A DNA stretch of 64,000 bases, taken from assembly GCF_031143425.1 (NCBI RefSeq), contig NC_090443.1, positions 1,053,940,554 to 1,054,004,553 on the forward strand. The letters are read 5' to 3'. Below are positions 1 through 11,443 of this stretch, piece by piece; the first letter of the stretch is position 1; every line of letters begins with the position of its first letter. The DNA comes from Pleurodeles waltl. Its lineage: Eukaryota > Chordata > Amphibia > Caudata > Salamandridae. Under the pieces are notes generated by a model, which was not told the DNA's origin, did not search any database, and saw nothing but the letters and a program-made list of their open reading frames with translations. The position numbers were made by a program, and so were the translations under genes.

Positions 1-722
1 CAGGTCACTGTGTGTGAGGGCATTCCTGCATGAGCAGAGGTGCCCCTACGAACTCCAGTTCCATTGCACTGGACTTTGTAAGTGCAGGGAAGCCATTTTA
101 CCCATGTACTGGACACAGGTCACCCTTTGTCCAGCAACATAATGGTAACTCCAAACCTGAGCATGATTGGTATCAAACATGTCAGAATCATACCCCAATA
201 GTGCAAGAATCGGTTGTATGATTTCATGCACTCTGGGGGCTCCTTAGAGGACCCTCCAGTATTGCTCCTACCAATCTTCTGGGGTTTGCCAGGCAGCCTC
301 TGCTGCTGCCACCCCCCAGACAGGCTTCTTCCCTCCTGCTGCTTGACCAGCTTAGGCAGGGGAAGGCAGAACAAAGGAATTCCTGTGAGAGAGGGAGGCA
401 ACACCCTCTCCCTTGGAAATAGGTTTGCTTTGAAGGGCACATTTGATGCCGTCCTTGCATAAACTGGTTTGCACCAGCCCAGGGATCCCCAGTCCCTGCT
501 CTGATGCAAAACTGGACAAAGGAAAGGGGAGTGACCACGCCCCTGTCCATTACAACTCCAGGGGTGGTGCCCAGAGCTCCTTCAGGTGGCCACTTGATTT
601 CTCCATCTTGAAACCAAGATGTGTAGAGGCCCCAGTGAGCATCTGAGTGGCCAGGTCAGGCTTCAGAGATCCCTCCTGATAGGTGGTCACTGTGCAAGGT
701 GACCAAATCCCCCTTTTAGGGC

Positions 723-730
723 TATTTATA
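723..730 (+). promoter_or_regulatory. candidate TATA box of the large LTR
   Basis: The octamer TATTTATA lies in this LTR. The minus-strand copy has a matching motif near 44,790 (CCATAAATAGCC on the plus strand). The plus copy near 54,727 has only a decayed version. Conservation between two copies is the only support. If it is real, transcription would start near 750-760 and leave about 1.4 kb before the polyadenylation signal. Confidence 0.3.
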
Positions 731-2129
731 GACTCCCTTGAGGATGGATTCCCAGGTTCGATGTGCAAGACTCCACCCGGACTCCTCTGTATTGTTTACT
801 TCTGCTTCTGGCCACTGGAACCACAACTAGACTCTTCAGGAACTGACAAGACTGCAACTCCCGAGATGACCTCGCCTTGCAACATTGTTTCTCCGGCTCC
901 TTCCAGAAACTGCAACATTTCCCCGGCTGTGCATGCTCAGGGGTTGGCAAGACTTCAGCTGCACCAAGAAGCAAGAAGGAAACTGCCTTGGAGTGAAGGA
1001 GTCACTCCCCTGCATCTGCAGGCACCTACAGCAATGACATCTGACTGTGTTGATCTGCTCTCTTCTGGAACTACATGGATTCTGCATCACAGGTGGTGGT
1101 CTGGAGTGGTCCCCTGGTTCCTCTCTGCCCACTGTCCAACTTGTGAGATGGTGAGCCCTTGTCTCTTCTTGCAGGACAGGACCCCTATGCACCACGGCTC
1201 TTGCAGCAAACAATGCTTGTTGTCTTCTGCTCCAAGGGATCTTCAGGCTTTGAGTAGCCCCGGCCTCCAGCATTTCATCCTGCCAAGAACAGCCTCATCT
1301 CTGCTGCTCAAACGACATGGGACTCCTCTCCATGTGTGCTGATTGGGCCTCACTGCTACTTACTATGCCTGCTGCAAGTGGATTGACTGTAGGGGCTGTG
1401 ACTGCTTCTGCTGGCTCTCCTGACTGCTGAGGGTCAGCCCGGACTCCTCTACAAGGGTCGAGTCCCCTGGACCTTGCTGGTCCTCCTCAGCCTTGCAACT
1501 CTTCTTTTGCTTCCTTTTGCATTTGCCAAGGCTTGTTGGTCGTTCTTCTAAACCACTGACCATCTTCAACCTGACGACCTACGTGGGACACCATCTGCAT
1601 CATTCCAAGGACTCCTCTTCAGCTACTGGGCTCCACAGCTGGTCTCCTTCTTCCCCTCTCGACCCAGATCTTCATCCATAGAAGAGTGGGAAGTGGCTCC
1701 TGTCCCGAATCGACACTCCATTGTGGACTGAACTCTGTCCTCTCCTTTTGCAGATCCTCTTTTTCTAGAATCCACCTTTAGTTTCTTCTAGTCTGGTCCT
1801 GTTCTTGCACAATCCATTTTCTAAGACCTCTTGTTAGTCCTTGGGAAGACCAGATACTTACCTCTGCTTTCCTGGTTGCTGGGGGTCACTTAGCTACTCA
1901 CCTCTTGGGGTCCCTAGTTCTTCCAGCTTCCCTCTAATGACTTCATATCCTTGGGTGGGGGACTCCACTTCGCATTCTACTTTTTTAGTATATTGTTTGG
2001 TCTTCCTCTAGGGTCCTACTAACTATTATTTCACTAATTCTTACCAATGTTTGTTGTTTCTTGTGCCAATTCCTAATTATTACTGGGAACATACCTCCGC
2101 CTATAAGTAATCTAGTGTGGTGGTACTAT

Positions 2130-2135
2130 AATAAA
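2130..2135 (+). promoter_or_regulatory. LTR polyadenylation signal AATAAA
   Basis: AATAAA is followed by a T-rich stretch, about 230 bp before the LTR end. The same hexamer stands at 56,176-56,181 in the plus solo LTR and as TTTATT at 43,343-43,348 in the minus solo LTR, at a similar distance from the end. The shared position fixes the orientation of this LTR family. Confidence 0.6.
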
Positions 2136-2367
2136 GTACCTTTATTTTTGTAACACTGTGTGGTTTCTTTCGTCACTGTGTGACTATTGTGGTATTGCAT
2201 AAGCTTTGCATGTCTCCTAGATAAGTCTTGGCTGCTCATCCACAGCTACCTCTACTGAGCCCTGGCTTCATAGACACTGACTATCCTCACTAATAGGAGT
2301 TGCCAGGACCTGGTATAAGGTGCCAATACCATAGGTGTCCACCACACACCAGGCCAGCTTCCTACAT

Positions 2368-2386
2368 TGGTGGTGCAGCGGTGGGA
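2368..2386 (+). other. retrotransposon primer binding site, tRNA-Leu-like
   Basis: Two bases after the LTR end comes TGGTGGTGCAGCGGTGGGA. This is the complement of the 3' end of vertebrate tRNA-Leu (ending CCGCTGCCACCA), except for an extra TG. Its place right after the CA end of the LTR is where minus-strand priming occurs in LTR retrotransposons. The tRNA match is from memory of the tRNA sequence. Confidence 0.6.
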
Positions 2387-2599
2387 TAAGACTCTTACAA
2401 TTGCATTACCACTCTGTCACTGGTAGCTTTCCACAGGAAACTCCACAACTGTTCTTTAAGACACACTGCACTTAGTGATTAGGACCGCTAGCCTCCTAGT
2501 TTGGGTGAGTTGGGGGTCTGGGATAGCCCTTTCTCTAAAACTCCTAGGGAAGTCTAGTTACTTAGAGTAGGTAGGTGCACCCACACTGCTCTAGAAAGA

Positions 2600-4026
2600 A
2601 TGTCTTCAGTGGAAAACAAAACTCAGGTCCCAGACTCTCAGTATGTGGGCTGCACTTTTCAGGGGTTGATGGGGATTTGTGCTTCGAGGAAGCTGAAGAC
2701 AGGGAGAAATCCAAAAAACAATCTGCTTCTGGGATTACTACTCCAGTCTGATCAGGACAACTCAGGCCGCCAGGGGTCGGAGGAAGTAGAGATTAACCCT
2801 CCAGTTTTAGATAGGGTAGACTAGGGCTACACTGAGGAGGGTCAGGAAGAAACTGGGAAACAACACAGCCCTGTTAGGAGCACTGCAGGTAGTGAAAAGG
2901 GGGGGTCACTCAAGTCGGTCCACTTTTACTCCTAGAGGGTTGGTACATAGGGTCTCCAGGAGGAGGGATAGGTCCTCCTCATCTGTCCATACTCATGTCT
3001 TTAGGACCGCCTATGAGACAGACCACTCTAATTCAGGGGGGAGTCTCTAGACAGGGAATTTCACAGACTGGAATTTAGACCAGGCCAAACTGAGACAGTT
3101 AGCTCTAGAAAGGGAGGCCCTGGCAGTGGAGAGAGAGAGAGAGAGAGAGAGGCAGAATTTGGGGCTAGCTCCCCATGGTGGCAGCAGTAACTTTAGGGAT
3201 ACCGGGGTCTGGGAGGACTTCTATGACTCTAGGAACCTGAGAAAATAATCCCATCTTAAAAAGTGTGAGATGATATCCACAAGTGGTTCACTGCCTTGGA
3301 GAGGGCCTGTAAAGTACAGAGGGTCCGTCAAGAACAGTGGACATCAATCTTGTGGTTCTCCTTCTCTGACAAAGGCAGAGACAAACTGCTCACTGTCAGA
3401 GAAGAAGATGCAGATCATTATCAGGCCTTAAGGAATGCAATCTTATATAGGTTTGGGCTAACCACATTACAATACAGGTCAAGTTCAGGGAGACTAAAAA
3501 AGTCGGCCCAGGATTGGGTAGATTTTGTGGACTGCTCTTTTAAAGCTCTGGAAGGCTGGAAGTAAGTGACTATCAGGGCTTGTACAATTTTATTTTAAGA
3601 GAGCACATACTGAACAATTGCATTTCTGATCAGCTGCATCAATACCTGGTGGACTCTGATCTGACCTCTTCCCAAGAATTGGGGAAGAAGTCAGACAAAT
3701 GGGTCTGCACCAGGGTGGGTAGGAAAGATCCCACTGGGTGTGACCACAAGAAGAAGGATTCTACAAGTCAGGACAAGGATGGTGACAAACCAAAAGAAGA
3801 AGAGTCTTTATCAGGCATACAAAACTTTTCTGGGGGTGGGTCCAAGCCCTCTTCCCCTGCCCTGCCCACAAGAAATCTTGGTGCTACACAAAAAGGCCAT
3901 AGGGTAGGTGGCAGCACCTGTCCTAAAAGAGCACCAAGCCACCTACCACTACTACTACGACCTCTACCCCTAGTGCCCCTAGCAGTAGCAACAATAGTGG
4001 TAGTAGTAGTCAGTCCAAAAGTGTAG
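2600..4026 (+). pseudogene. broken gag of Gmr1-like Ty3 retrotransposon with SCAN-like capsid domain
   Basis: Gag would form the particle of the retrotransposon. The readable parts are in three frames: 2,600-2,821 (possible N-terminus), about 3,270-3,565 and 3,580-4,026. The middle part ends in a TAA at 3,563-3,565, and the match continues in another frame from about 3,580. Across that break are a helix rich in RNAILYRFGLTT-type residues and then YNFILREHILNN...LHQYLVDSDLTSSQE. This resembles the SCAN or retroviral capsid C-terminal fold, known to derive from Gmr1-like gag. After about 3,700 it becomes Lys/Ser/Pro-rich. No zinc knuckle is obvious. Frameshifts and stops mean no protein can be made. 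The family call is by motif resemblance. Confidence 0.6.
3129..3151 (+). repeat. (GA)n microsatellite
   Basis: About eleven GA units in the gag region of the retrotransposon, in a stretch that would encode Arg/Glu repeats. Confidence 0.9.
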
Positions 4027-4037
4027 CTGGGCTCACC

Positions 4038-4490
4038 ATGGGGACTGGCATGGACCTTGTCACCCTAGCTGCGTGTCCCCTTAATATGGATACGTACAGA
4101 CAATATCCCTTGATAAATGGTGTTGAGACTGAGGCCTACAGGGACACAGGTGCCAGTGTCACAATGTTGACTGAAAAACTGGTGTCACCTGAACAACATC
4201 GACTTGGTCACAGATACCATATGACTGATGCTACCCCATGGTAGTTGTTGACTTTAGCTGGGGGGGGGGGGTTACTGGCCCAAACAAAGTTATAGTGACC
4301 TCTGATCTACCTGTGTAGTGTCTATTAGGTAATGACTTGGAGACTTCAGCTTGGGCAGAGGTGGAGTTGAAGGCCCATGCAGCATTGCTGGGCATCCTGG
4401 GCATATCTTTGCCTTGACCAGAGCACAGGCTAAAAAGCAAAGGGAGCAAGGAGCACTAGAGCCTAGAACAATGGGCCAGGAAGCCCCTTT
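4038..4490 (+). pseudogene. retroviral-type aspartic protease remnant of the same element
   Basis: The frame from 4,038 to 4,244 carries NGVETEAYRDTGASVTMLTE, with the D-T-G-A-S active-site motif of retroviral aspartic proteases. A TAG at about 4,242 follows. After a G-run at 4,261-4,270 the domain resumes in another frame with an L-L-G-N-D-L motif near 4,325-4,345, typical of the C-terminal end of these proteases. It lies downstream of gag as expected for gag-pro-pol order. The element is cut off near 4,497 by a junction with inverted LTR sequence, so RT, RNase H and integrase are missing here. Confidence 0.65.
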
Positions 4491-4496
4491 GAACCC

Positions 4497-5110
4497 TTAG
4501 GACACAGCTGGATCTTCTGTGTAGGGCCCAGGGCGGCAGGGTGCAGGGTGAATTAGTGAGCCAGGAGCTGTGCGCAAAGGTGCAGTTGGAAGCAGGAGGT
4601 AGGTCTCTTTGAGGGTCACTTGCAGGTCAGCAGGGGTACTCTGGTGGGAGGGCCTGGTGGTTTCTAAAGTCCCTTGACTGGGGCTTCCTCCTGGTCCTTT
4701 TACAGTCCGATGGGGACTGTCCTTGGTGTTCAACTTGAGGTGACCAGTACCTAGGGCCATTGCACGGTCTGGCCACTGGAGGGCACAGTGCAACTAAACT
4801 TTGCACACTTGCAGGTCATGTCCATACGGTCTATTGGGTGGAGTTTGGTCTGGCTGTGACATATGGTTGCTAGGTCAGCAGGTGGTCAGTGAAGTGACCT
4901 TCACTGGGTATTTGGTCTTGGGTTGCAGGAGAGTGATGCCTTCACTCTGGAGGAAGATCTTTGGTGATTTTTGAAGAGTGGAGGTCCTCTGGGGGTTTGT
5001 AGAGTCTGTCCAGTGTCCAAGCAACCCCTCATTGGCGATTGTTGAGTCCTGGGTGAAGCAGACAGGGTTTGGCAGCTTTTCTTTGAGCAGCAGGACTGAG
5101 GGCAGCATCA
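4497..5110 (-). mobile_element. LTR fragment in minus orientation, inverted repeat of 6,180-6,765
   Basis: Read as reverse complement, this stretch matches 6,180-6,765 over about 600 bp. Shared blocks include TTTGAGGGTCACTTGCAGGT near 4,607 (complement near 6,640) and GTGATGCCTTCACTCTGGAG near 4,932 (complement near 6,310). It begins exactly where the gag-protease region stops, so it is a rearranged or inserted LTR piece and not the element's own 3' LTR in the normal orientation. Confidence 0.7.
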
Positions 5111-7401
5111 CACATTGTACCTCCCTCTGGGGGCCATGTATCCAGAAGCACCCAGACTGCCATTGCAGGCTGAGTGTCCTGGTGCAATCCTAAAATGCAA
5201 ACTCGACATGGCACACAACCTGTGTGCTCTGTCCACTACACACTGCATGCAATAAAGGTAAGTCACCCCTCTGGTAGGCCTTCCAGCCATAAGGCAGGGT
5301 ACACTATACTGTATGTGTGGGCATAGATGCATGAGTAATATGCCCCTACTGTGTCCCTGCCAAACTTGGGACATAGTAGGTGAACAGAGCAGCGATTTTA
5401 ATGCATGTGCTGGACACTGGTCAGTACGAGTTTCACAGCTGCGTGATGGCTACTCTGAACCCTGGGTTGTGTGGTATGAAACAACTCAGAATGACAAATC
5501 CAAGCTGGTACTAGCATTGGATTTATCCCAAAATGTACCCAGGGGTCACCTTAGACAACCCGGCTGCAAAAGCTAACTGCCCTGGCATGGTTGCTGGCAG
5601 GTTACAACCAGCCTGCTACCACCAGACAAGATTCTGGAACCCGGGGTGAGAGATCCTGCTCTCTGGGTTCCAGGACAAAGCCCTTCCTGAGCTGAAGTGC
5701 TATCACACCTCCCCGCAGGAATATGCACTACCCTGCTAGCGAGCTTCAAAGAGCTTACCACCCGTGAAACTTGACCTCTAAGGCTGCTGCTAGCAGCAGA
5801 TGGCCACCCCCCTTTAAAAAACCCTCTTTTGGCGGAAGCAATGGTGGGAAAAAACACAAAGGACAGGAGGAGTGGTCATCTCCAGCTTGCACCACACCTA
5901 AGGTGTTGTATGTGAGGTGACCTCTCCATTTCATTATCCTCCATCTTTCATGCAACAAAAATAGCCAATCAGGTGTATGGAAGTGACCACTGTCTACAGG
6001 AAGCGGTCACTTAGTGGATGTAGCCACAATAAGGTAGATGATCCATTGGTCACTACTAGGTACGTCCCTGAACTCCCAAATACAGTATTTAGTGGGCATC
6101 CCTAGACCAGAAAATCTAATTCCAAGGACAAAAGAAGACCAGCAACAAAGAAGACCCAAGGCTCGAGAACTGAAGTCCTGCTGCACCAAGAAAAAGGTGC
6201 TAAGCCCTGCCTGCTGCACCCAAGATTTGACAGTGGCTGCTGAAGGGTTGCTTGGGCATTGGACATACTCTACAACACCCTAAAGGACCTCCACACCGCC
6301 AAAGATCTCCCTCCAGAGTGAAGGCATCACTTTCCTGCAACAAAGACCAAAGAGTCAGTGAAGGACACTTCATTGACCAGCTGCTGATCAAGGAACCAGA
6401 CACTGTAGCCAGGCCAAGCTCCACCTGACGGACTGTGAGGACAAACCCTGCAAGTGTGCCATGTTTTGGTGACCCTGCGCACTCCAGTGGCCGAACCACA
6501 ACATTGCCCCAGGTAGTGGTCACCTAACATCGGATACCGAGAAGGACAGTCCACTCCAGACTGTAAAATGACTAGGAGGAAGCCCAGTTGAGGGACTTCA
6601 GAAAGTACCAGGACCTCCCACCAGAGTGCCCTTGCTGACCTGCAAGTGACCCTCAAAGTAACTTACCTTGTTCCAAGGGCACCTTTGAGCACAGCTTCTG
6701 GCTCACTGATTCACTCTTTACCCAGCTGGCCTGTGCCCTGCACCAAAGATCCAGCTGTGCCCCAAGGGTCACCCACCCCTTGCGACCTCAACACTCCAAG
6801 GGGACCCACCGGGCTTACCCTTAAGTCTACCCATGCAGTGCTTTTCCACATGGTCCCCCCGCAGTGGCCTGGCACCAGCTCCAATGGCTTTCTGTAGCTG
6901 TTGCCACTGAAACCAGGAACAGCCCATACTTTTCCAGCTGTTCCATAGTGCCCACAGACGACCTCAACATACCTGCCAAAGGAGACATTGGTAAATGCAT
7001 TGCCTGATATTATGTGCATTTTAAAATATTTCTCCATTGATTCCTATTGTGCGCAATTACGCACAAAAAGACTGCTTTTGCTAAAAATGTAAAAATTCAT
7101 AACTTAAAAAGTACTTACCCAATGTTGATGATCTTGGTCTTAAAAACTTTATAAAAATCTGAAGTATTTTTGTAAATTGGTTGAGTTATTCTTTTGAGTG
7201 TGTGTCTTGCTTTATTGAGACTGTGAGTACAACAAATGCTTTGCACGTCTCCAAGATTAGCCTAACAGCTCGACCAAGCTACCATGAAAATTGGAGCATT
7301 AGGTGATCTTGTTTTTCCTCTGTAAACCAACGTGTGGTTACCCTGACCCTCTGCACAGTGTACCTTGCTTTGCACACTACATAGAGGACCAGCCTCCTAC
7401 A
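5111..7401 (+). mobile_element. LTR of a related Ty3 family, plus orientation
   Basis: It ends at 7,401 in GACCAGCCTCCTACA, close to the ends of the 3 kb LTR family (CAGCTTCCTACA and CAGCCTCCTACA). The last 200 bp resemble the end of the 1-2,366 LTR (GCACGTCTCCAAGATTAGCC near 7,242 against GCATGTCTCCTAGATAAGTC near 2,208). The left boundary is not clear. No gene is supported: the short ORFs here lack any recognisable domain. Confidence 0.6.
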
Positions 7402-8790
7402 CTCGGCACTTTACTCACATCTTACATCTTCATGAATAATGCATAAATGAGGCTATGTCTTACGGAGCAGTGGTCATTGTGTGTTACTGAAGAGTTGTGT
7501 TATGTTTTATTCAAAAAGTACCTCAACTGATGCACTTCAGAATATTTGAGGTACTGACATATATTATAAATGTAATAGTCTACACCACTGTACCATTAAC
7601 TACTAATCAAATCTTTTCTTTTCTTTTCATTGAGTGTAGCTCAGTGACTGCGTATAGTTATGTAGGACACAGTCTAAGTTGAATATGTAATGGTTGTTTT
7701 TGAGAGGATATCTGTGCGCAATAGGGAGAGAGTACTGGTGCCAACTTGGGGAACCAGTGACATGCTCCTTTCGTGATGTGTCATGAATGTAGTTTCACCT
7801 CAGCATGGGCTGGTTGAAGACGAGTGGGCAATATAGTCACTTACACAAACCATCATTAAGCTTGGTTGCTACAGTGTGGGTTTATAAAATGTGTCCTAGG
7901 TTGTGGGAGATTTGGTGTGGGATATGATCACCACAGGGATGCATGTTTGTGGTGTGTATTGTTGTAGCAATATTAGAAATGTGCTTAGTCTTGGGGAGCC
8001 AGGAGGAGTGAGATCTTCATTCGCAGATGCTGCTGCTAGTGTATGTGGGTGCCAGGCCCTAATCTGTGTGGGATTGTTATGGCCGGGCACTGCTTGGTCG
8101 AAGGGATGCTATGTGTTAGGGAACAGCCATGTCTGTACTGACTTCCTGAATTCCACGTGGTCTAGGCTGTTGCTTATCTTTGCCGTTAGTTATGTCTAGA
8201 AGTTTTGTGCTTAAACAAAGAAGACAGTTCTATCAATGTGTCCCTTCTTGAAGAGAGTGGCAGTGGTCCCGAATGGTAATGAAGAGTGCTTTGAAGGAGG
8301 AGCATCTGGTTATGGGTAGGCAATAAAAAATTTAAAGAGCTGGAGTAATGTGGTCAACGAGTCATGGTTGGAGTAACCGCATCACTGTCACAATCTGTGT
8401 AGCCTTCTGAGTAGGTATTTTTAAACTGTGAGGACCTTGCTTTTAGATGAGATGAGTTTCATGTGGTTTGTTAGCATACATTGGTCAATGGCTTAGAGCT
8501 GTAGCACTCTAGGTCATTCTTGTCCACACCAGGAAGATCTGGGTGCCTCTCTAAGAGCTTAGGTTGAAGGACTTGAGGACTGGTAATGGGACAAGGTAAG
8601 TGCTGAAGAGGAATGAAAAGACGATGGAACTATGTGACACATAAGAGTTAGTACAGTTGAGCATGGATGTAACAAACTGATGCTTGTATTAGTGGAGAGT
8701 TGGAAGTCCTTGAAACCTCTGCTTTCAACCTCCAATGTCCTTACATTTTCATTGAGCCAGGACTTGTTTGGTTGGTGGTTTGAGCATGAG
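7402..8790. other. unidentified intergenic or decayed repeat sequence
   Basis: No ORF with a recognisable domain, no target-site duplication and no terminal repeats were found. A short AT-rich stretch lies near 7,540-7,630. Confidence 0.5.
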
Positions 8791-8795
8791 GTGTT

Positions 8796-9200
8796 TTGAG
8801 TAGTATAAGTCAGACGATACGTACTGGGAGTGAAATATCCGATCTCTTTGGTTTGGGCAGGGGCAACAGGCAGGGATGCCCCCTTTCGCCACTTTTATTC
8901 GCACTGGCGATGGAACCTCTAGCAGTCCGTCTCGGACAGACCTTGGTCCCATGGGGGATCACTATGGGGAGAACCTCACACGTGATCTCCCTCTATGCAG
9001 ATAATGCCCTGCTCTGTCTTCGTAACCGTACCATCCCAGTCCCCATTCTCATGCAGGTAATGGATGAGTTCAGAGCTATTTCTGGCCTCCGGGTTAACCC
9101 CACTAAATCCAGATTATGTCCCATGGGATCTCTAGTGGGCATCGGTAAAGATGATCTCCCCTGACGGATATTCCATGGCACTCTGAGATATCTGCTATTT
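8796..9200 (+). pseudogene. L1-type LINE reverse transcriptase fragment
   Basis: The frame reads GRGNRQGCPLSPLLFALAME, the classic L1 RT block, then SLYADNALL and GLRVNPTKS. These are the palm motifs around the catalytic Y-A-D-D and the following thumb-side block. The second aspartate is replaced by Asn (YADN), which would abolish polymerase activity. Only about 130 codons are readable before a TGA at 9,162-9,164. No poly(A) tail or target duplication was seen, so this is an isolated fragment. Confidence 0.75.
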
Positions 9201-10346
9201 AGGTAATTAGTTTGCCCCCACGGAAACAGAATTCCTAGATCTAAAAATCAGAAAGGTGGTGACACATACTTACATCCACAAGTAGCTGTGTATGTCTTGG
9301 ATAAATGTTCTATTACTTTTTTCGCTCTGTAAAAGTTATTGACCACAATGTTTACGCAAGAGCCATTGAGGACAAGGGGGGATAGTTTACATGATAAGAT
9401 GATCTGCTTGATAAATGTCAAAATTCCTGAATAACTGTTCACTTTACTGCAATTTACACTGTTTTTAAATGAAAAACCAATAAAGATCATTTGGAGAAAG
9501 TCAGACAAAGCCTTTTGATAGTGCTCACTTCTGTTATGTGATTGGGATGCAAGGTTGTAGTAATGTGAGTGGCAAATGGCATTAGTTGAGCTTGTTCCAG
9601 TATCTGTAGAAGTTCTTGTTGCTTTTTGATACTGTCCTGGTGGGCGGATAAATATTGAATGAGATGAGGTGTTGTTCTTTTTAGATAACTGGAAGATTTC
9701 CAGTCAGTTGTGGAGATTCCGGTGGAGAAGGGATTGTTGGCAGAGTTTGTTCACCTCTGTGTGCCAGTTCAGGGACAACTTAAAGAGTTTGGAGGGTTGC
9801 AAAGTTCGATAGGCGTTATCTTGATTTTGAATCTGTTTTGGTCAGTCAAATCGGATGTCCTAGCTTCCTAGGATGCAGAGGCTGTTGTGTGTTTCAGTCA
9901 CATTAAGGAAGAGTTGAAGTGATTTGTAATCAGTGACAGTAACCTCATGGAAACCGTAAAAAAGAGGTGCACCCAGAAAGAAACACAGTGAACAGTAAAG
10001 CCACTGTACAAATACTTCATGTTGACAAAATAGTAACCACACGCACTGAACTTGCACTAGTAAAGGCTTGGTGGAGAACTGCACACATCATGCTTTTCAG
10101 ATACTGAATATGACTGTGAGTGCACATCCACACACTAGATTAGTCTTGGGGATGTATAAAGTGTTGTTTCTGAACCGCTGGGTATATTTTTACCATTTTC
10201 TTATCCACACATTGGCGGGCGTGTAGATGATATGTTTGAGTAAAGTATGGTGAAAGTTGATTTTGCTTTAAGGATTTAATAATTGACTTTGGAAGCACAC
10301 CTATCTGCCAATGAAATCCTTGACGTGTGATAAAGCTTAATAAGAA
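9201..10346. other. no gene recognised
   Basis: AT-rich sequence with only short ORFs in several frames and no motif I can name. The region ends at the 3 bp target site of the Harbinger element. Confidence 0.5.
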
Positions 10347-10691
10347 AGAGGGCCATATGTATGAAGCACCGCATTAGCGATTACCAAATAGAGATTTTTA
10401 CTGAATCGCTATTTGGAAATCGCTAAATGCGATGTTACATGGGATTCACAATTATTTTTTTGTGATTACCTAATATTCGCAATCGTAAATAGTGCTTACC
10501 AAGTAGCAATTTGGTAAAATTGCGAATCGCAGTTTGTGAGTTTTGTATCCTGGAGCAGTTTGATGAACTCACAACCAGGAAGTAGGTCAGTCCATGCTGT
10601 TTCCAGAAGGCTGAGCCACAGGAGGAGGCAGACTGTGTGAGCTAAGCATTAGGCAGCCAGTTTGGAGTGTCACCCAGGACCAAAACACACC

Positions 10692-11117
10692 ATGGCTACT
10701 GAAGGAACTGAAAAGGATGCTGGAGGCAGAAAAAAGAAACTGAACATAAGTGAGCAGGAACTGGAGGTGCTCACTGAAGAGGTGGTAAAGAGCCACGACG
10801 AGCTCTTTGGGAAAAACTCACTACATGTCCCAGAGATGGAGAAGCGTAAAATATGGACTGACATCCAGGCAAAGATCAGCGCAGTGGGTGTGACGCAGCG
10901 TTCCATTGAGAAGATGCATAAGCACTAGTATGATTTATGTACATGTGTGAAGGAGAGGGTAGGAATCAGGCTTGTGGAGGCGAGGAGTACTGGCGGAGGA
11001 CCATCCACCCAGACACCACCAACCCCTTGGAGCACATGATGGAGGCAACTCCGCAGCCTGAAGCCATCATTGGGGTCACTGACATAGACACCTCTGCCAC
11101 ACCAGGCACCACCAAAG
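10692..11117 (+). pseudogene. Harbinger Myb/SANT-like DNA-binding protein, first exon, nonsense mutation
   Basis: ATG at 10,692 sits in CACCATGG, a good vertebrate start context. The product opens with a low-complexity Glu/Lys leader, then SEQELEVLTEEVVKSHDELF and KRKIWTDIQAKISAVGVTQR. These are the tryptophan-spaced helices of the Myb/SANT-like domain that helps the transposase bind transposon ends and enter the nucleus. A TAG at 10,926-10,928 stops the frame where copy 2 has Trp (TGG). Beyond it the same frame continues to resemble copy 2. The exon ends at a strong donor, AAAG/GTAAGG, at 11,117/11,118. Copy 2 at 25,568 is open through this point. Confidence 0.75.
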
Positions 11118-11443
11118 GTAAGGACAACAATTATTTAAATTATTGTATGTGCAGGGAAAATGATCCCTTAGAGGAAATCAATGTTAACGCTCACTGATAA
11201 AAAAAACAATACTCCATACCATGTATTCCATGCAACTCAACAATGCCTTATGGGAGTGTTTGTCCATACTCCAACAGTGAACCAAGATCAAACATTGCAG
11301 CATTGTGCATCCCCATACAGATAGACAAGACAAATGACAAGCAGAAACACTATATCAGGGTAATTGTTTACTTCAGATGTAAACTTTGAACTGAGACATG
11401 CAAAAGTAATTTCTAACTGAAATACTGCTCATTGATGTTACAG

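Larger units (their letters stand above)
1..2366 (+). mobile_element. 3' part of a large (about 3 kb) LTR, Gmr1-like Ty3 family
   Basis: The stretch from about 120 to 2,366 aligns by eye with the complete solo LTR at 53,452-56,420. Shared blocks include the one around 330-560 (matching about 54,300-54,580) and the polyadenylation region near 2,130. It ends in CTTCCTACA at 2,366, the same TG...CA type of end as the two complete copies. The left end lies outside the window, so this copy is partial. It is directly followed by a primer binding site and a gag-protease region, which shows it is the 5' LTR of an element and not a solo LTR. Long ORFs inside it (for example 683-1,342) look like chance reading frames in LTR sequence. 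Confidence 0.8.

Noticed and set aside
683..1342. 219-codon plus-strand ORF
   Set aside because: It lies inside a retrotransposon LTR. The homologous stretches at 44,000-44,700 and 54,750-55,400 do not keep the frame.
2368..2400. Possible tRNA gene
   Set aside because: Only the 3' end complement of a tRNA is present, in the position of a retrotransposon primer site. There is no cloverleaf.
8796..9164. Active L1 ORF2
   Set aside because: Only a fragment, with the catalytic Y-A-D-D changed to Y-A-D-N.
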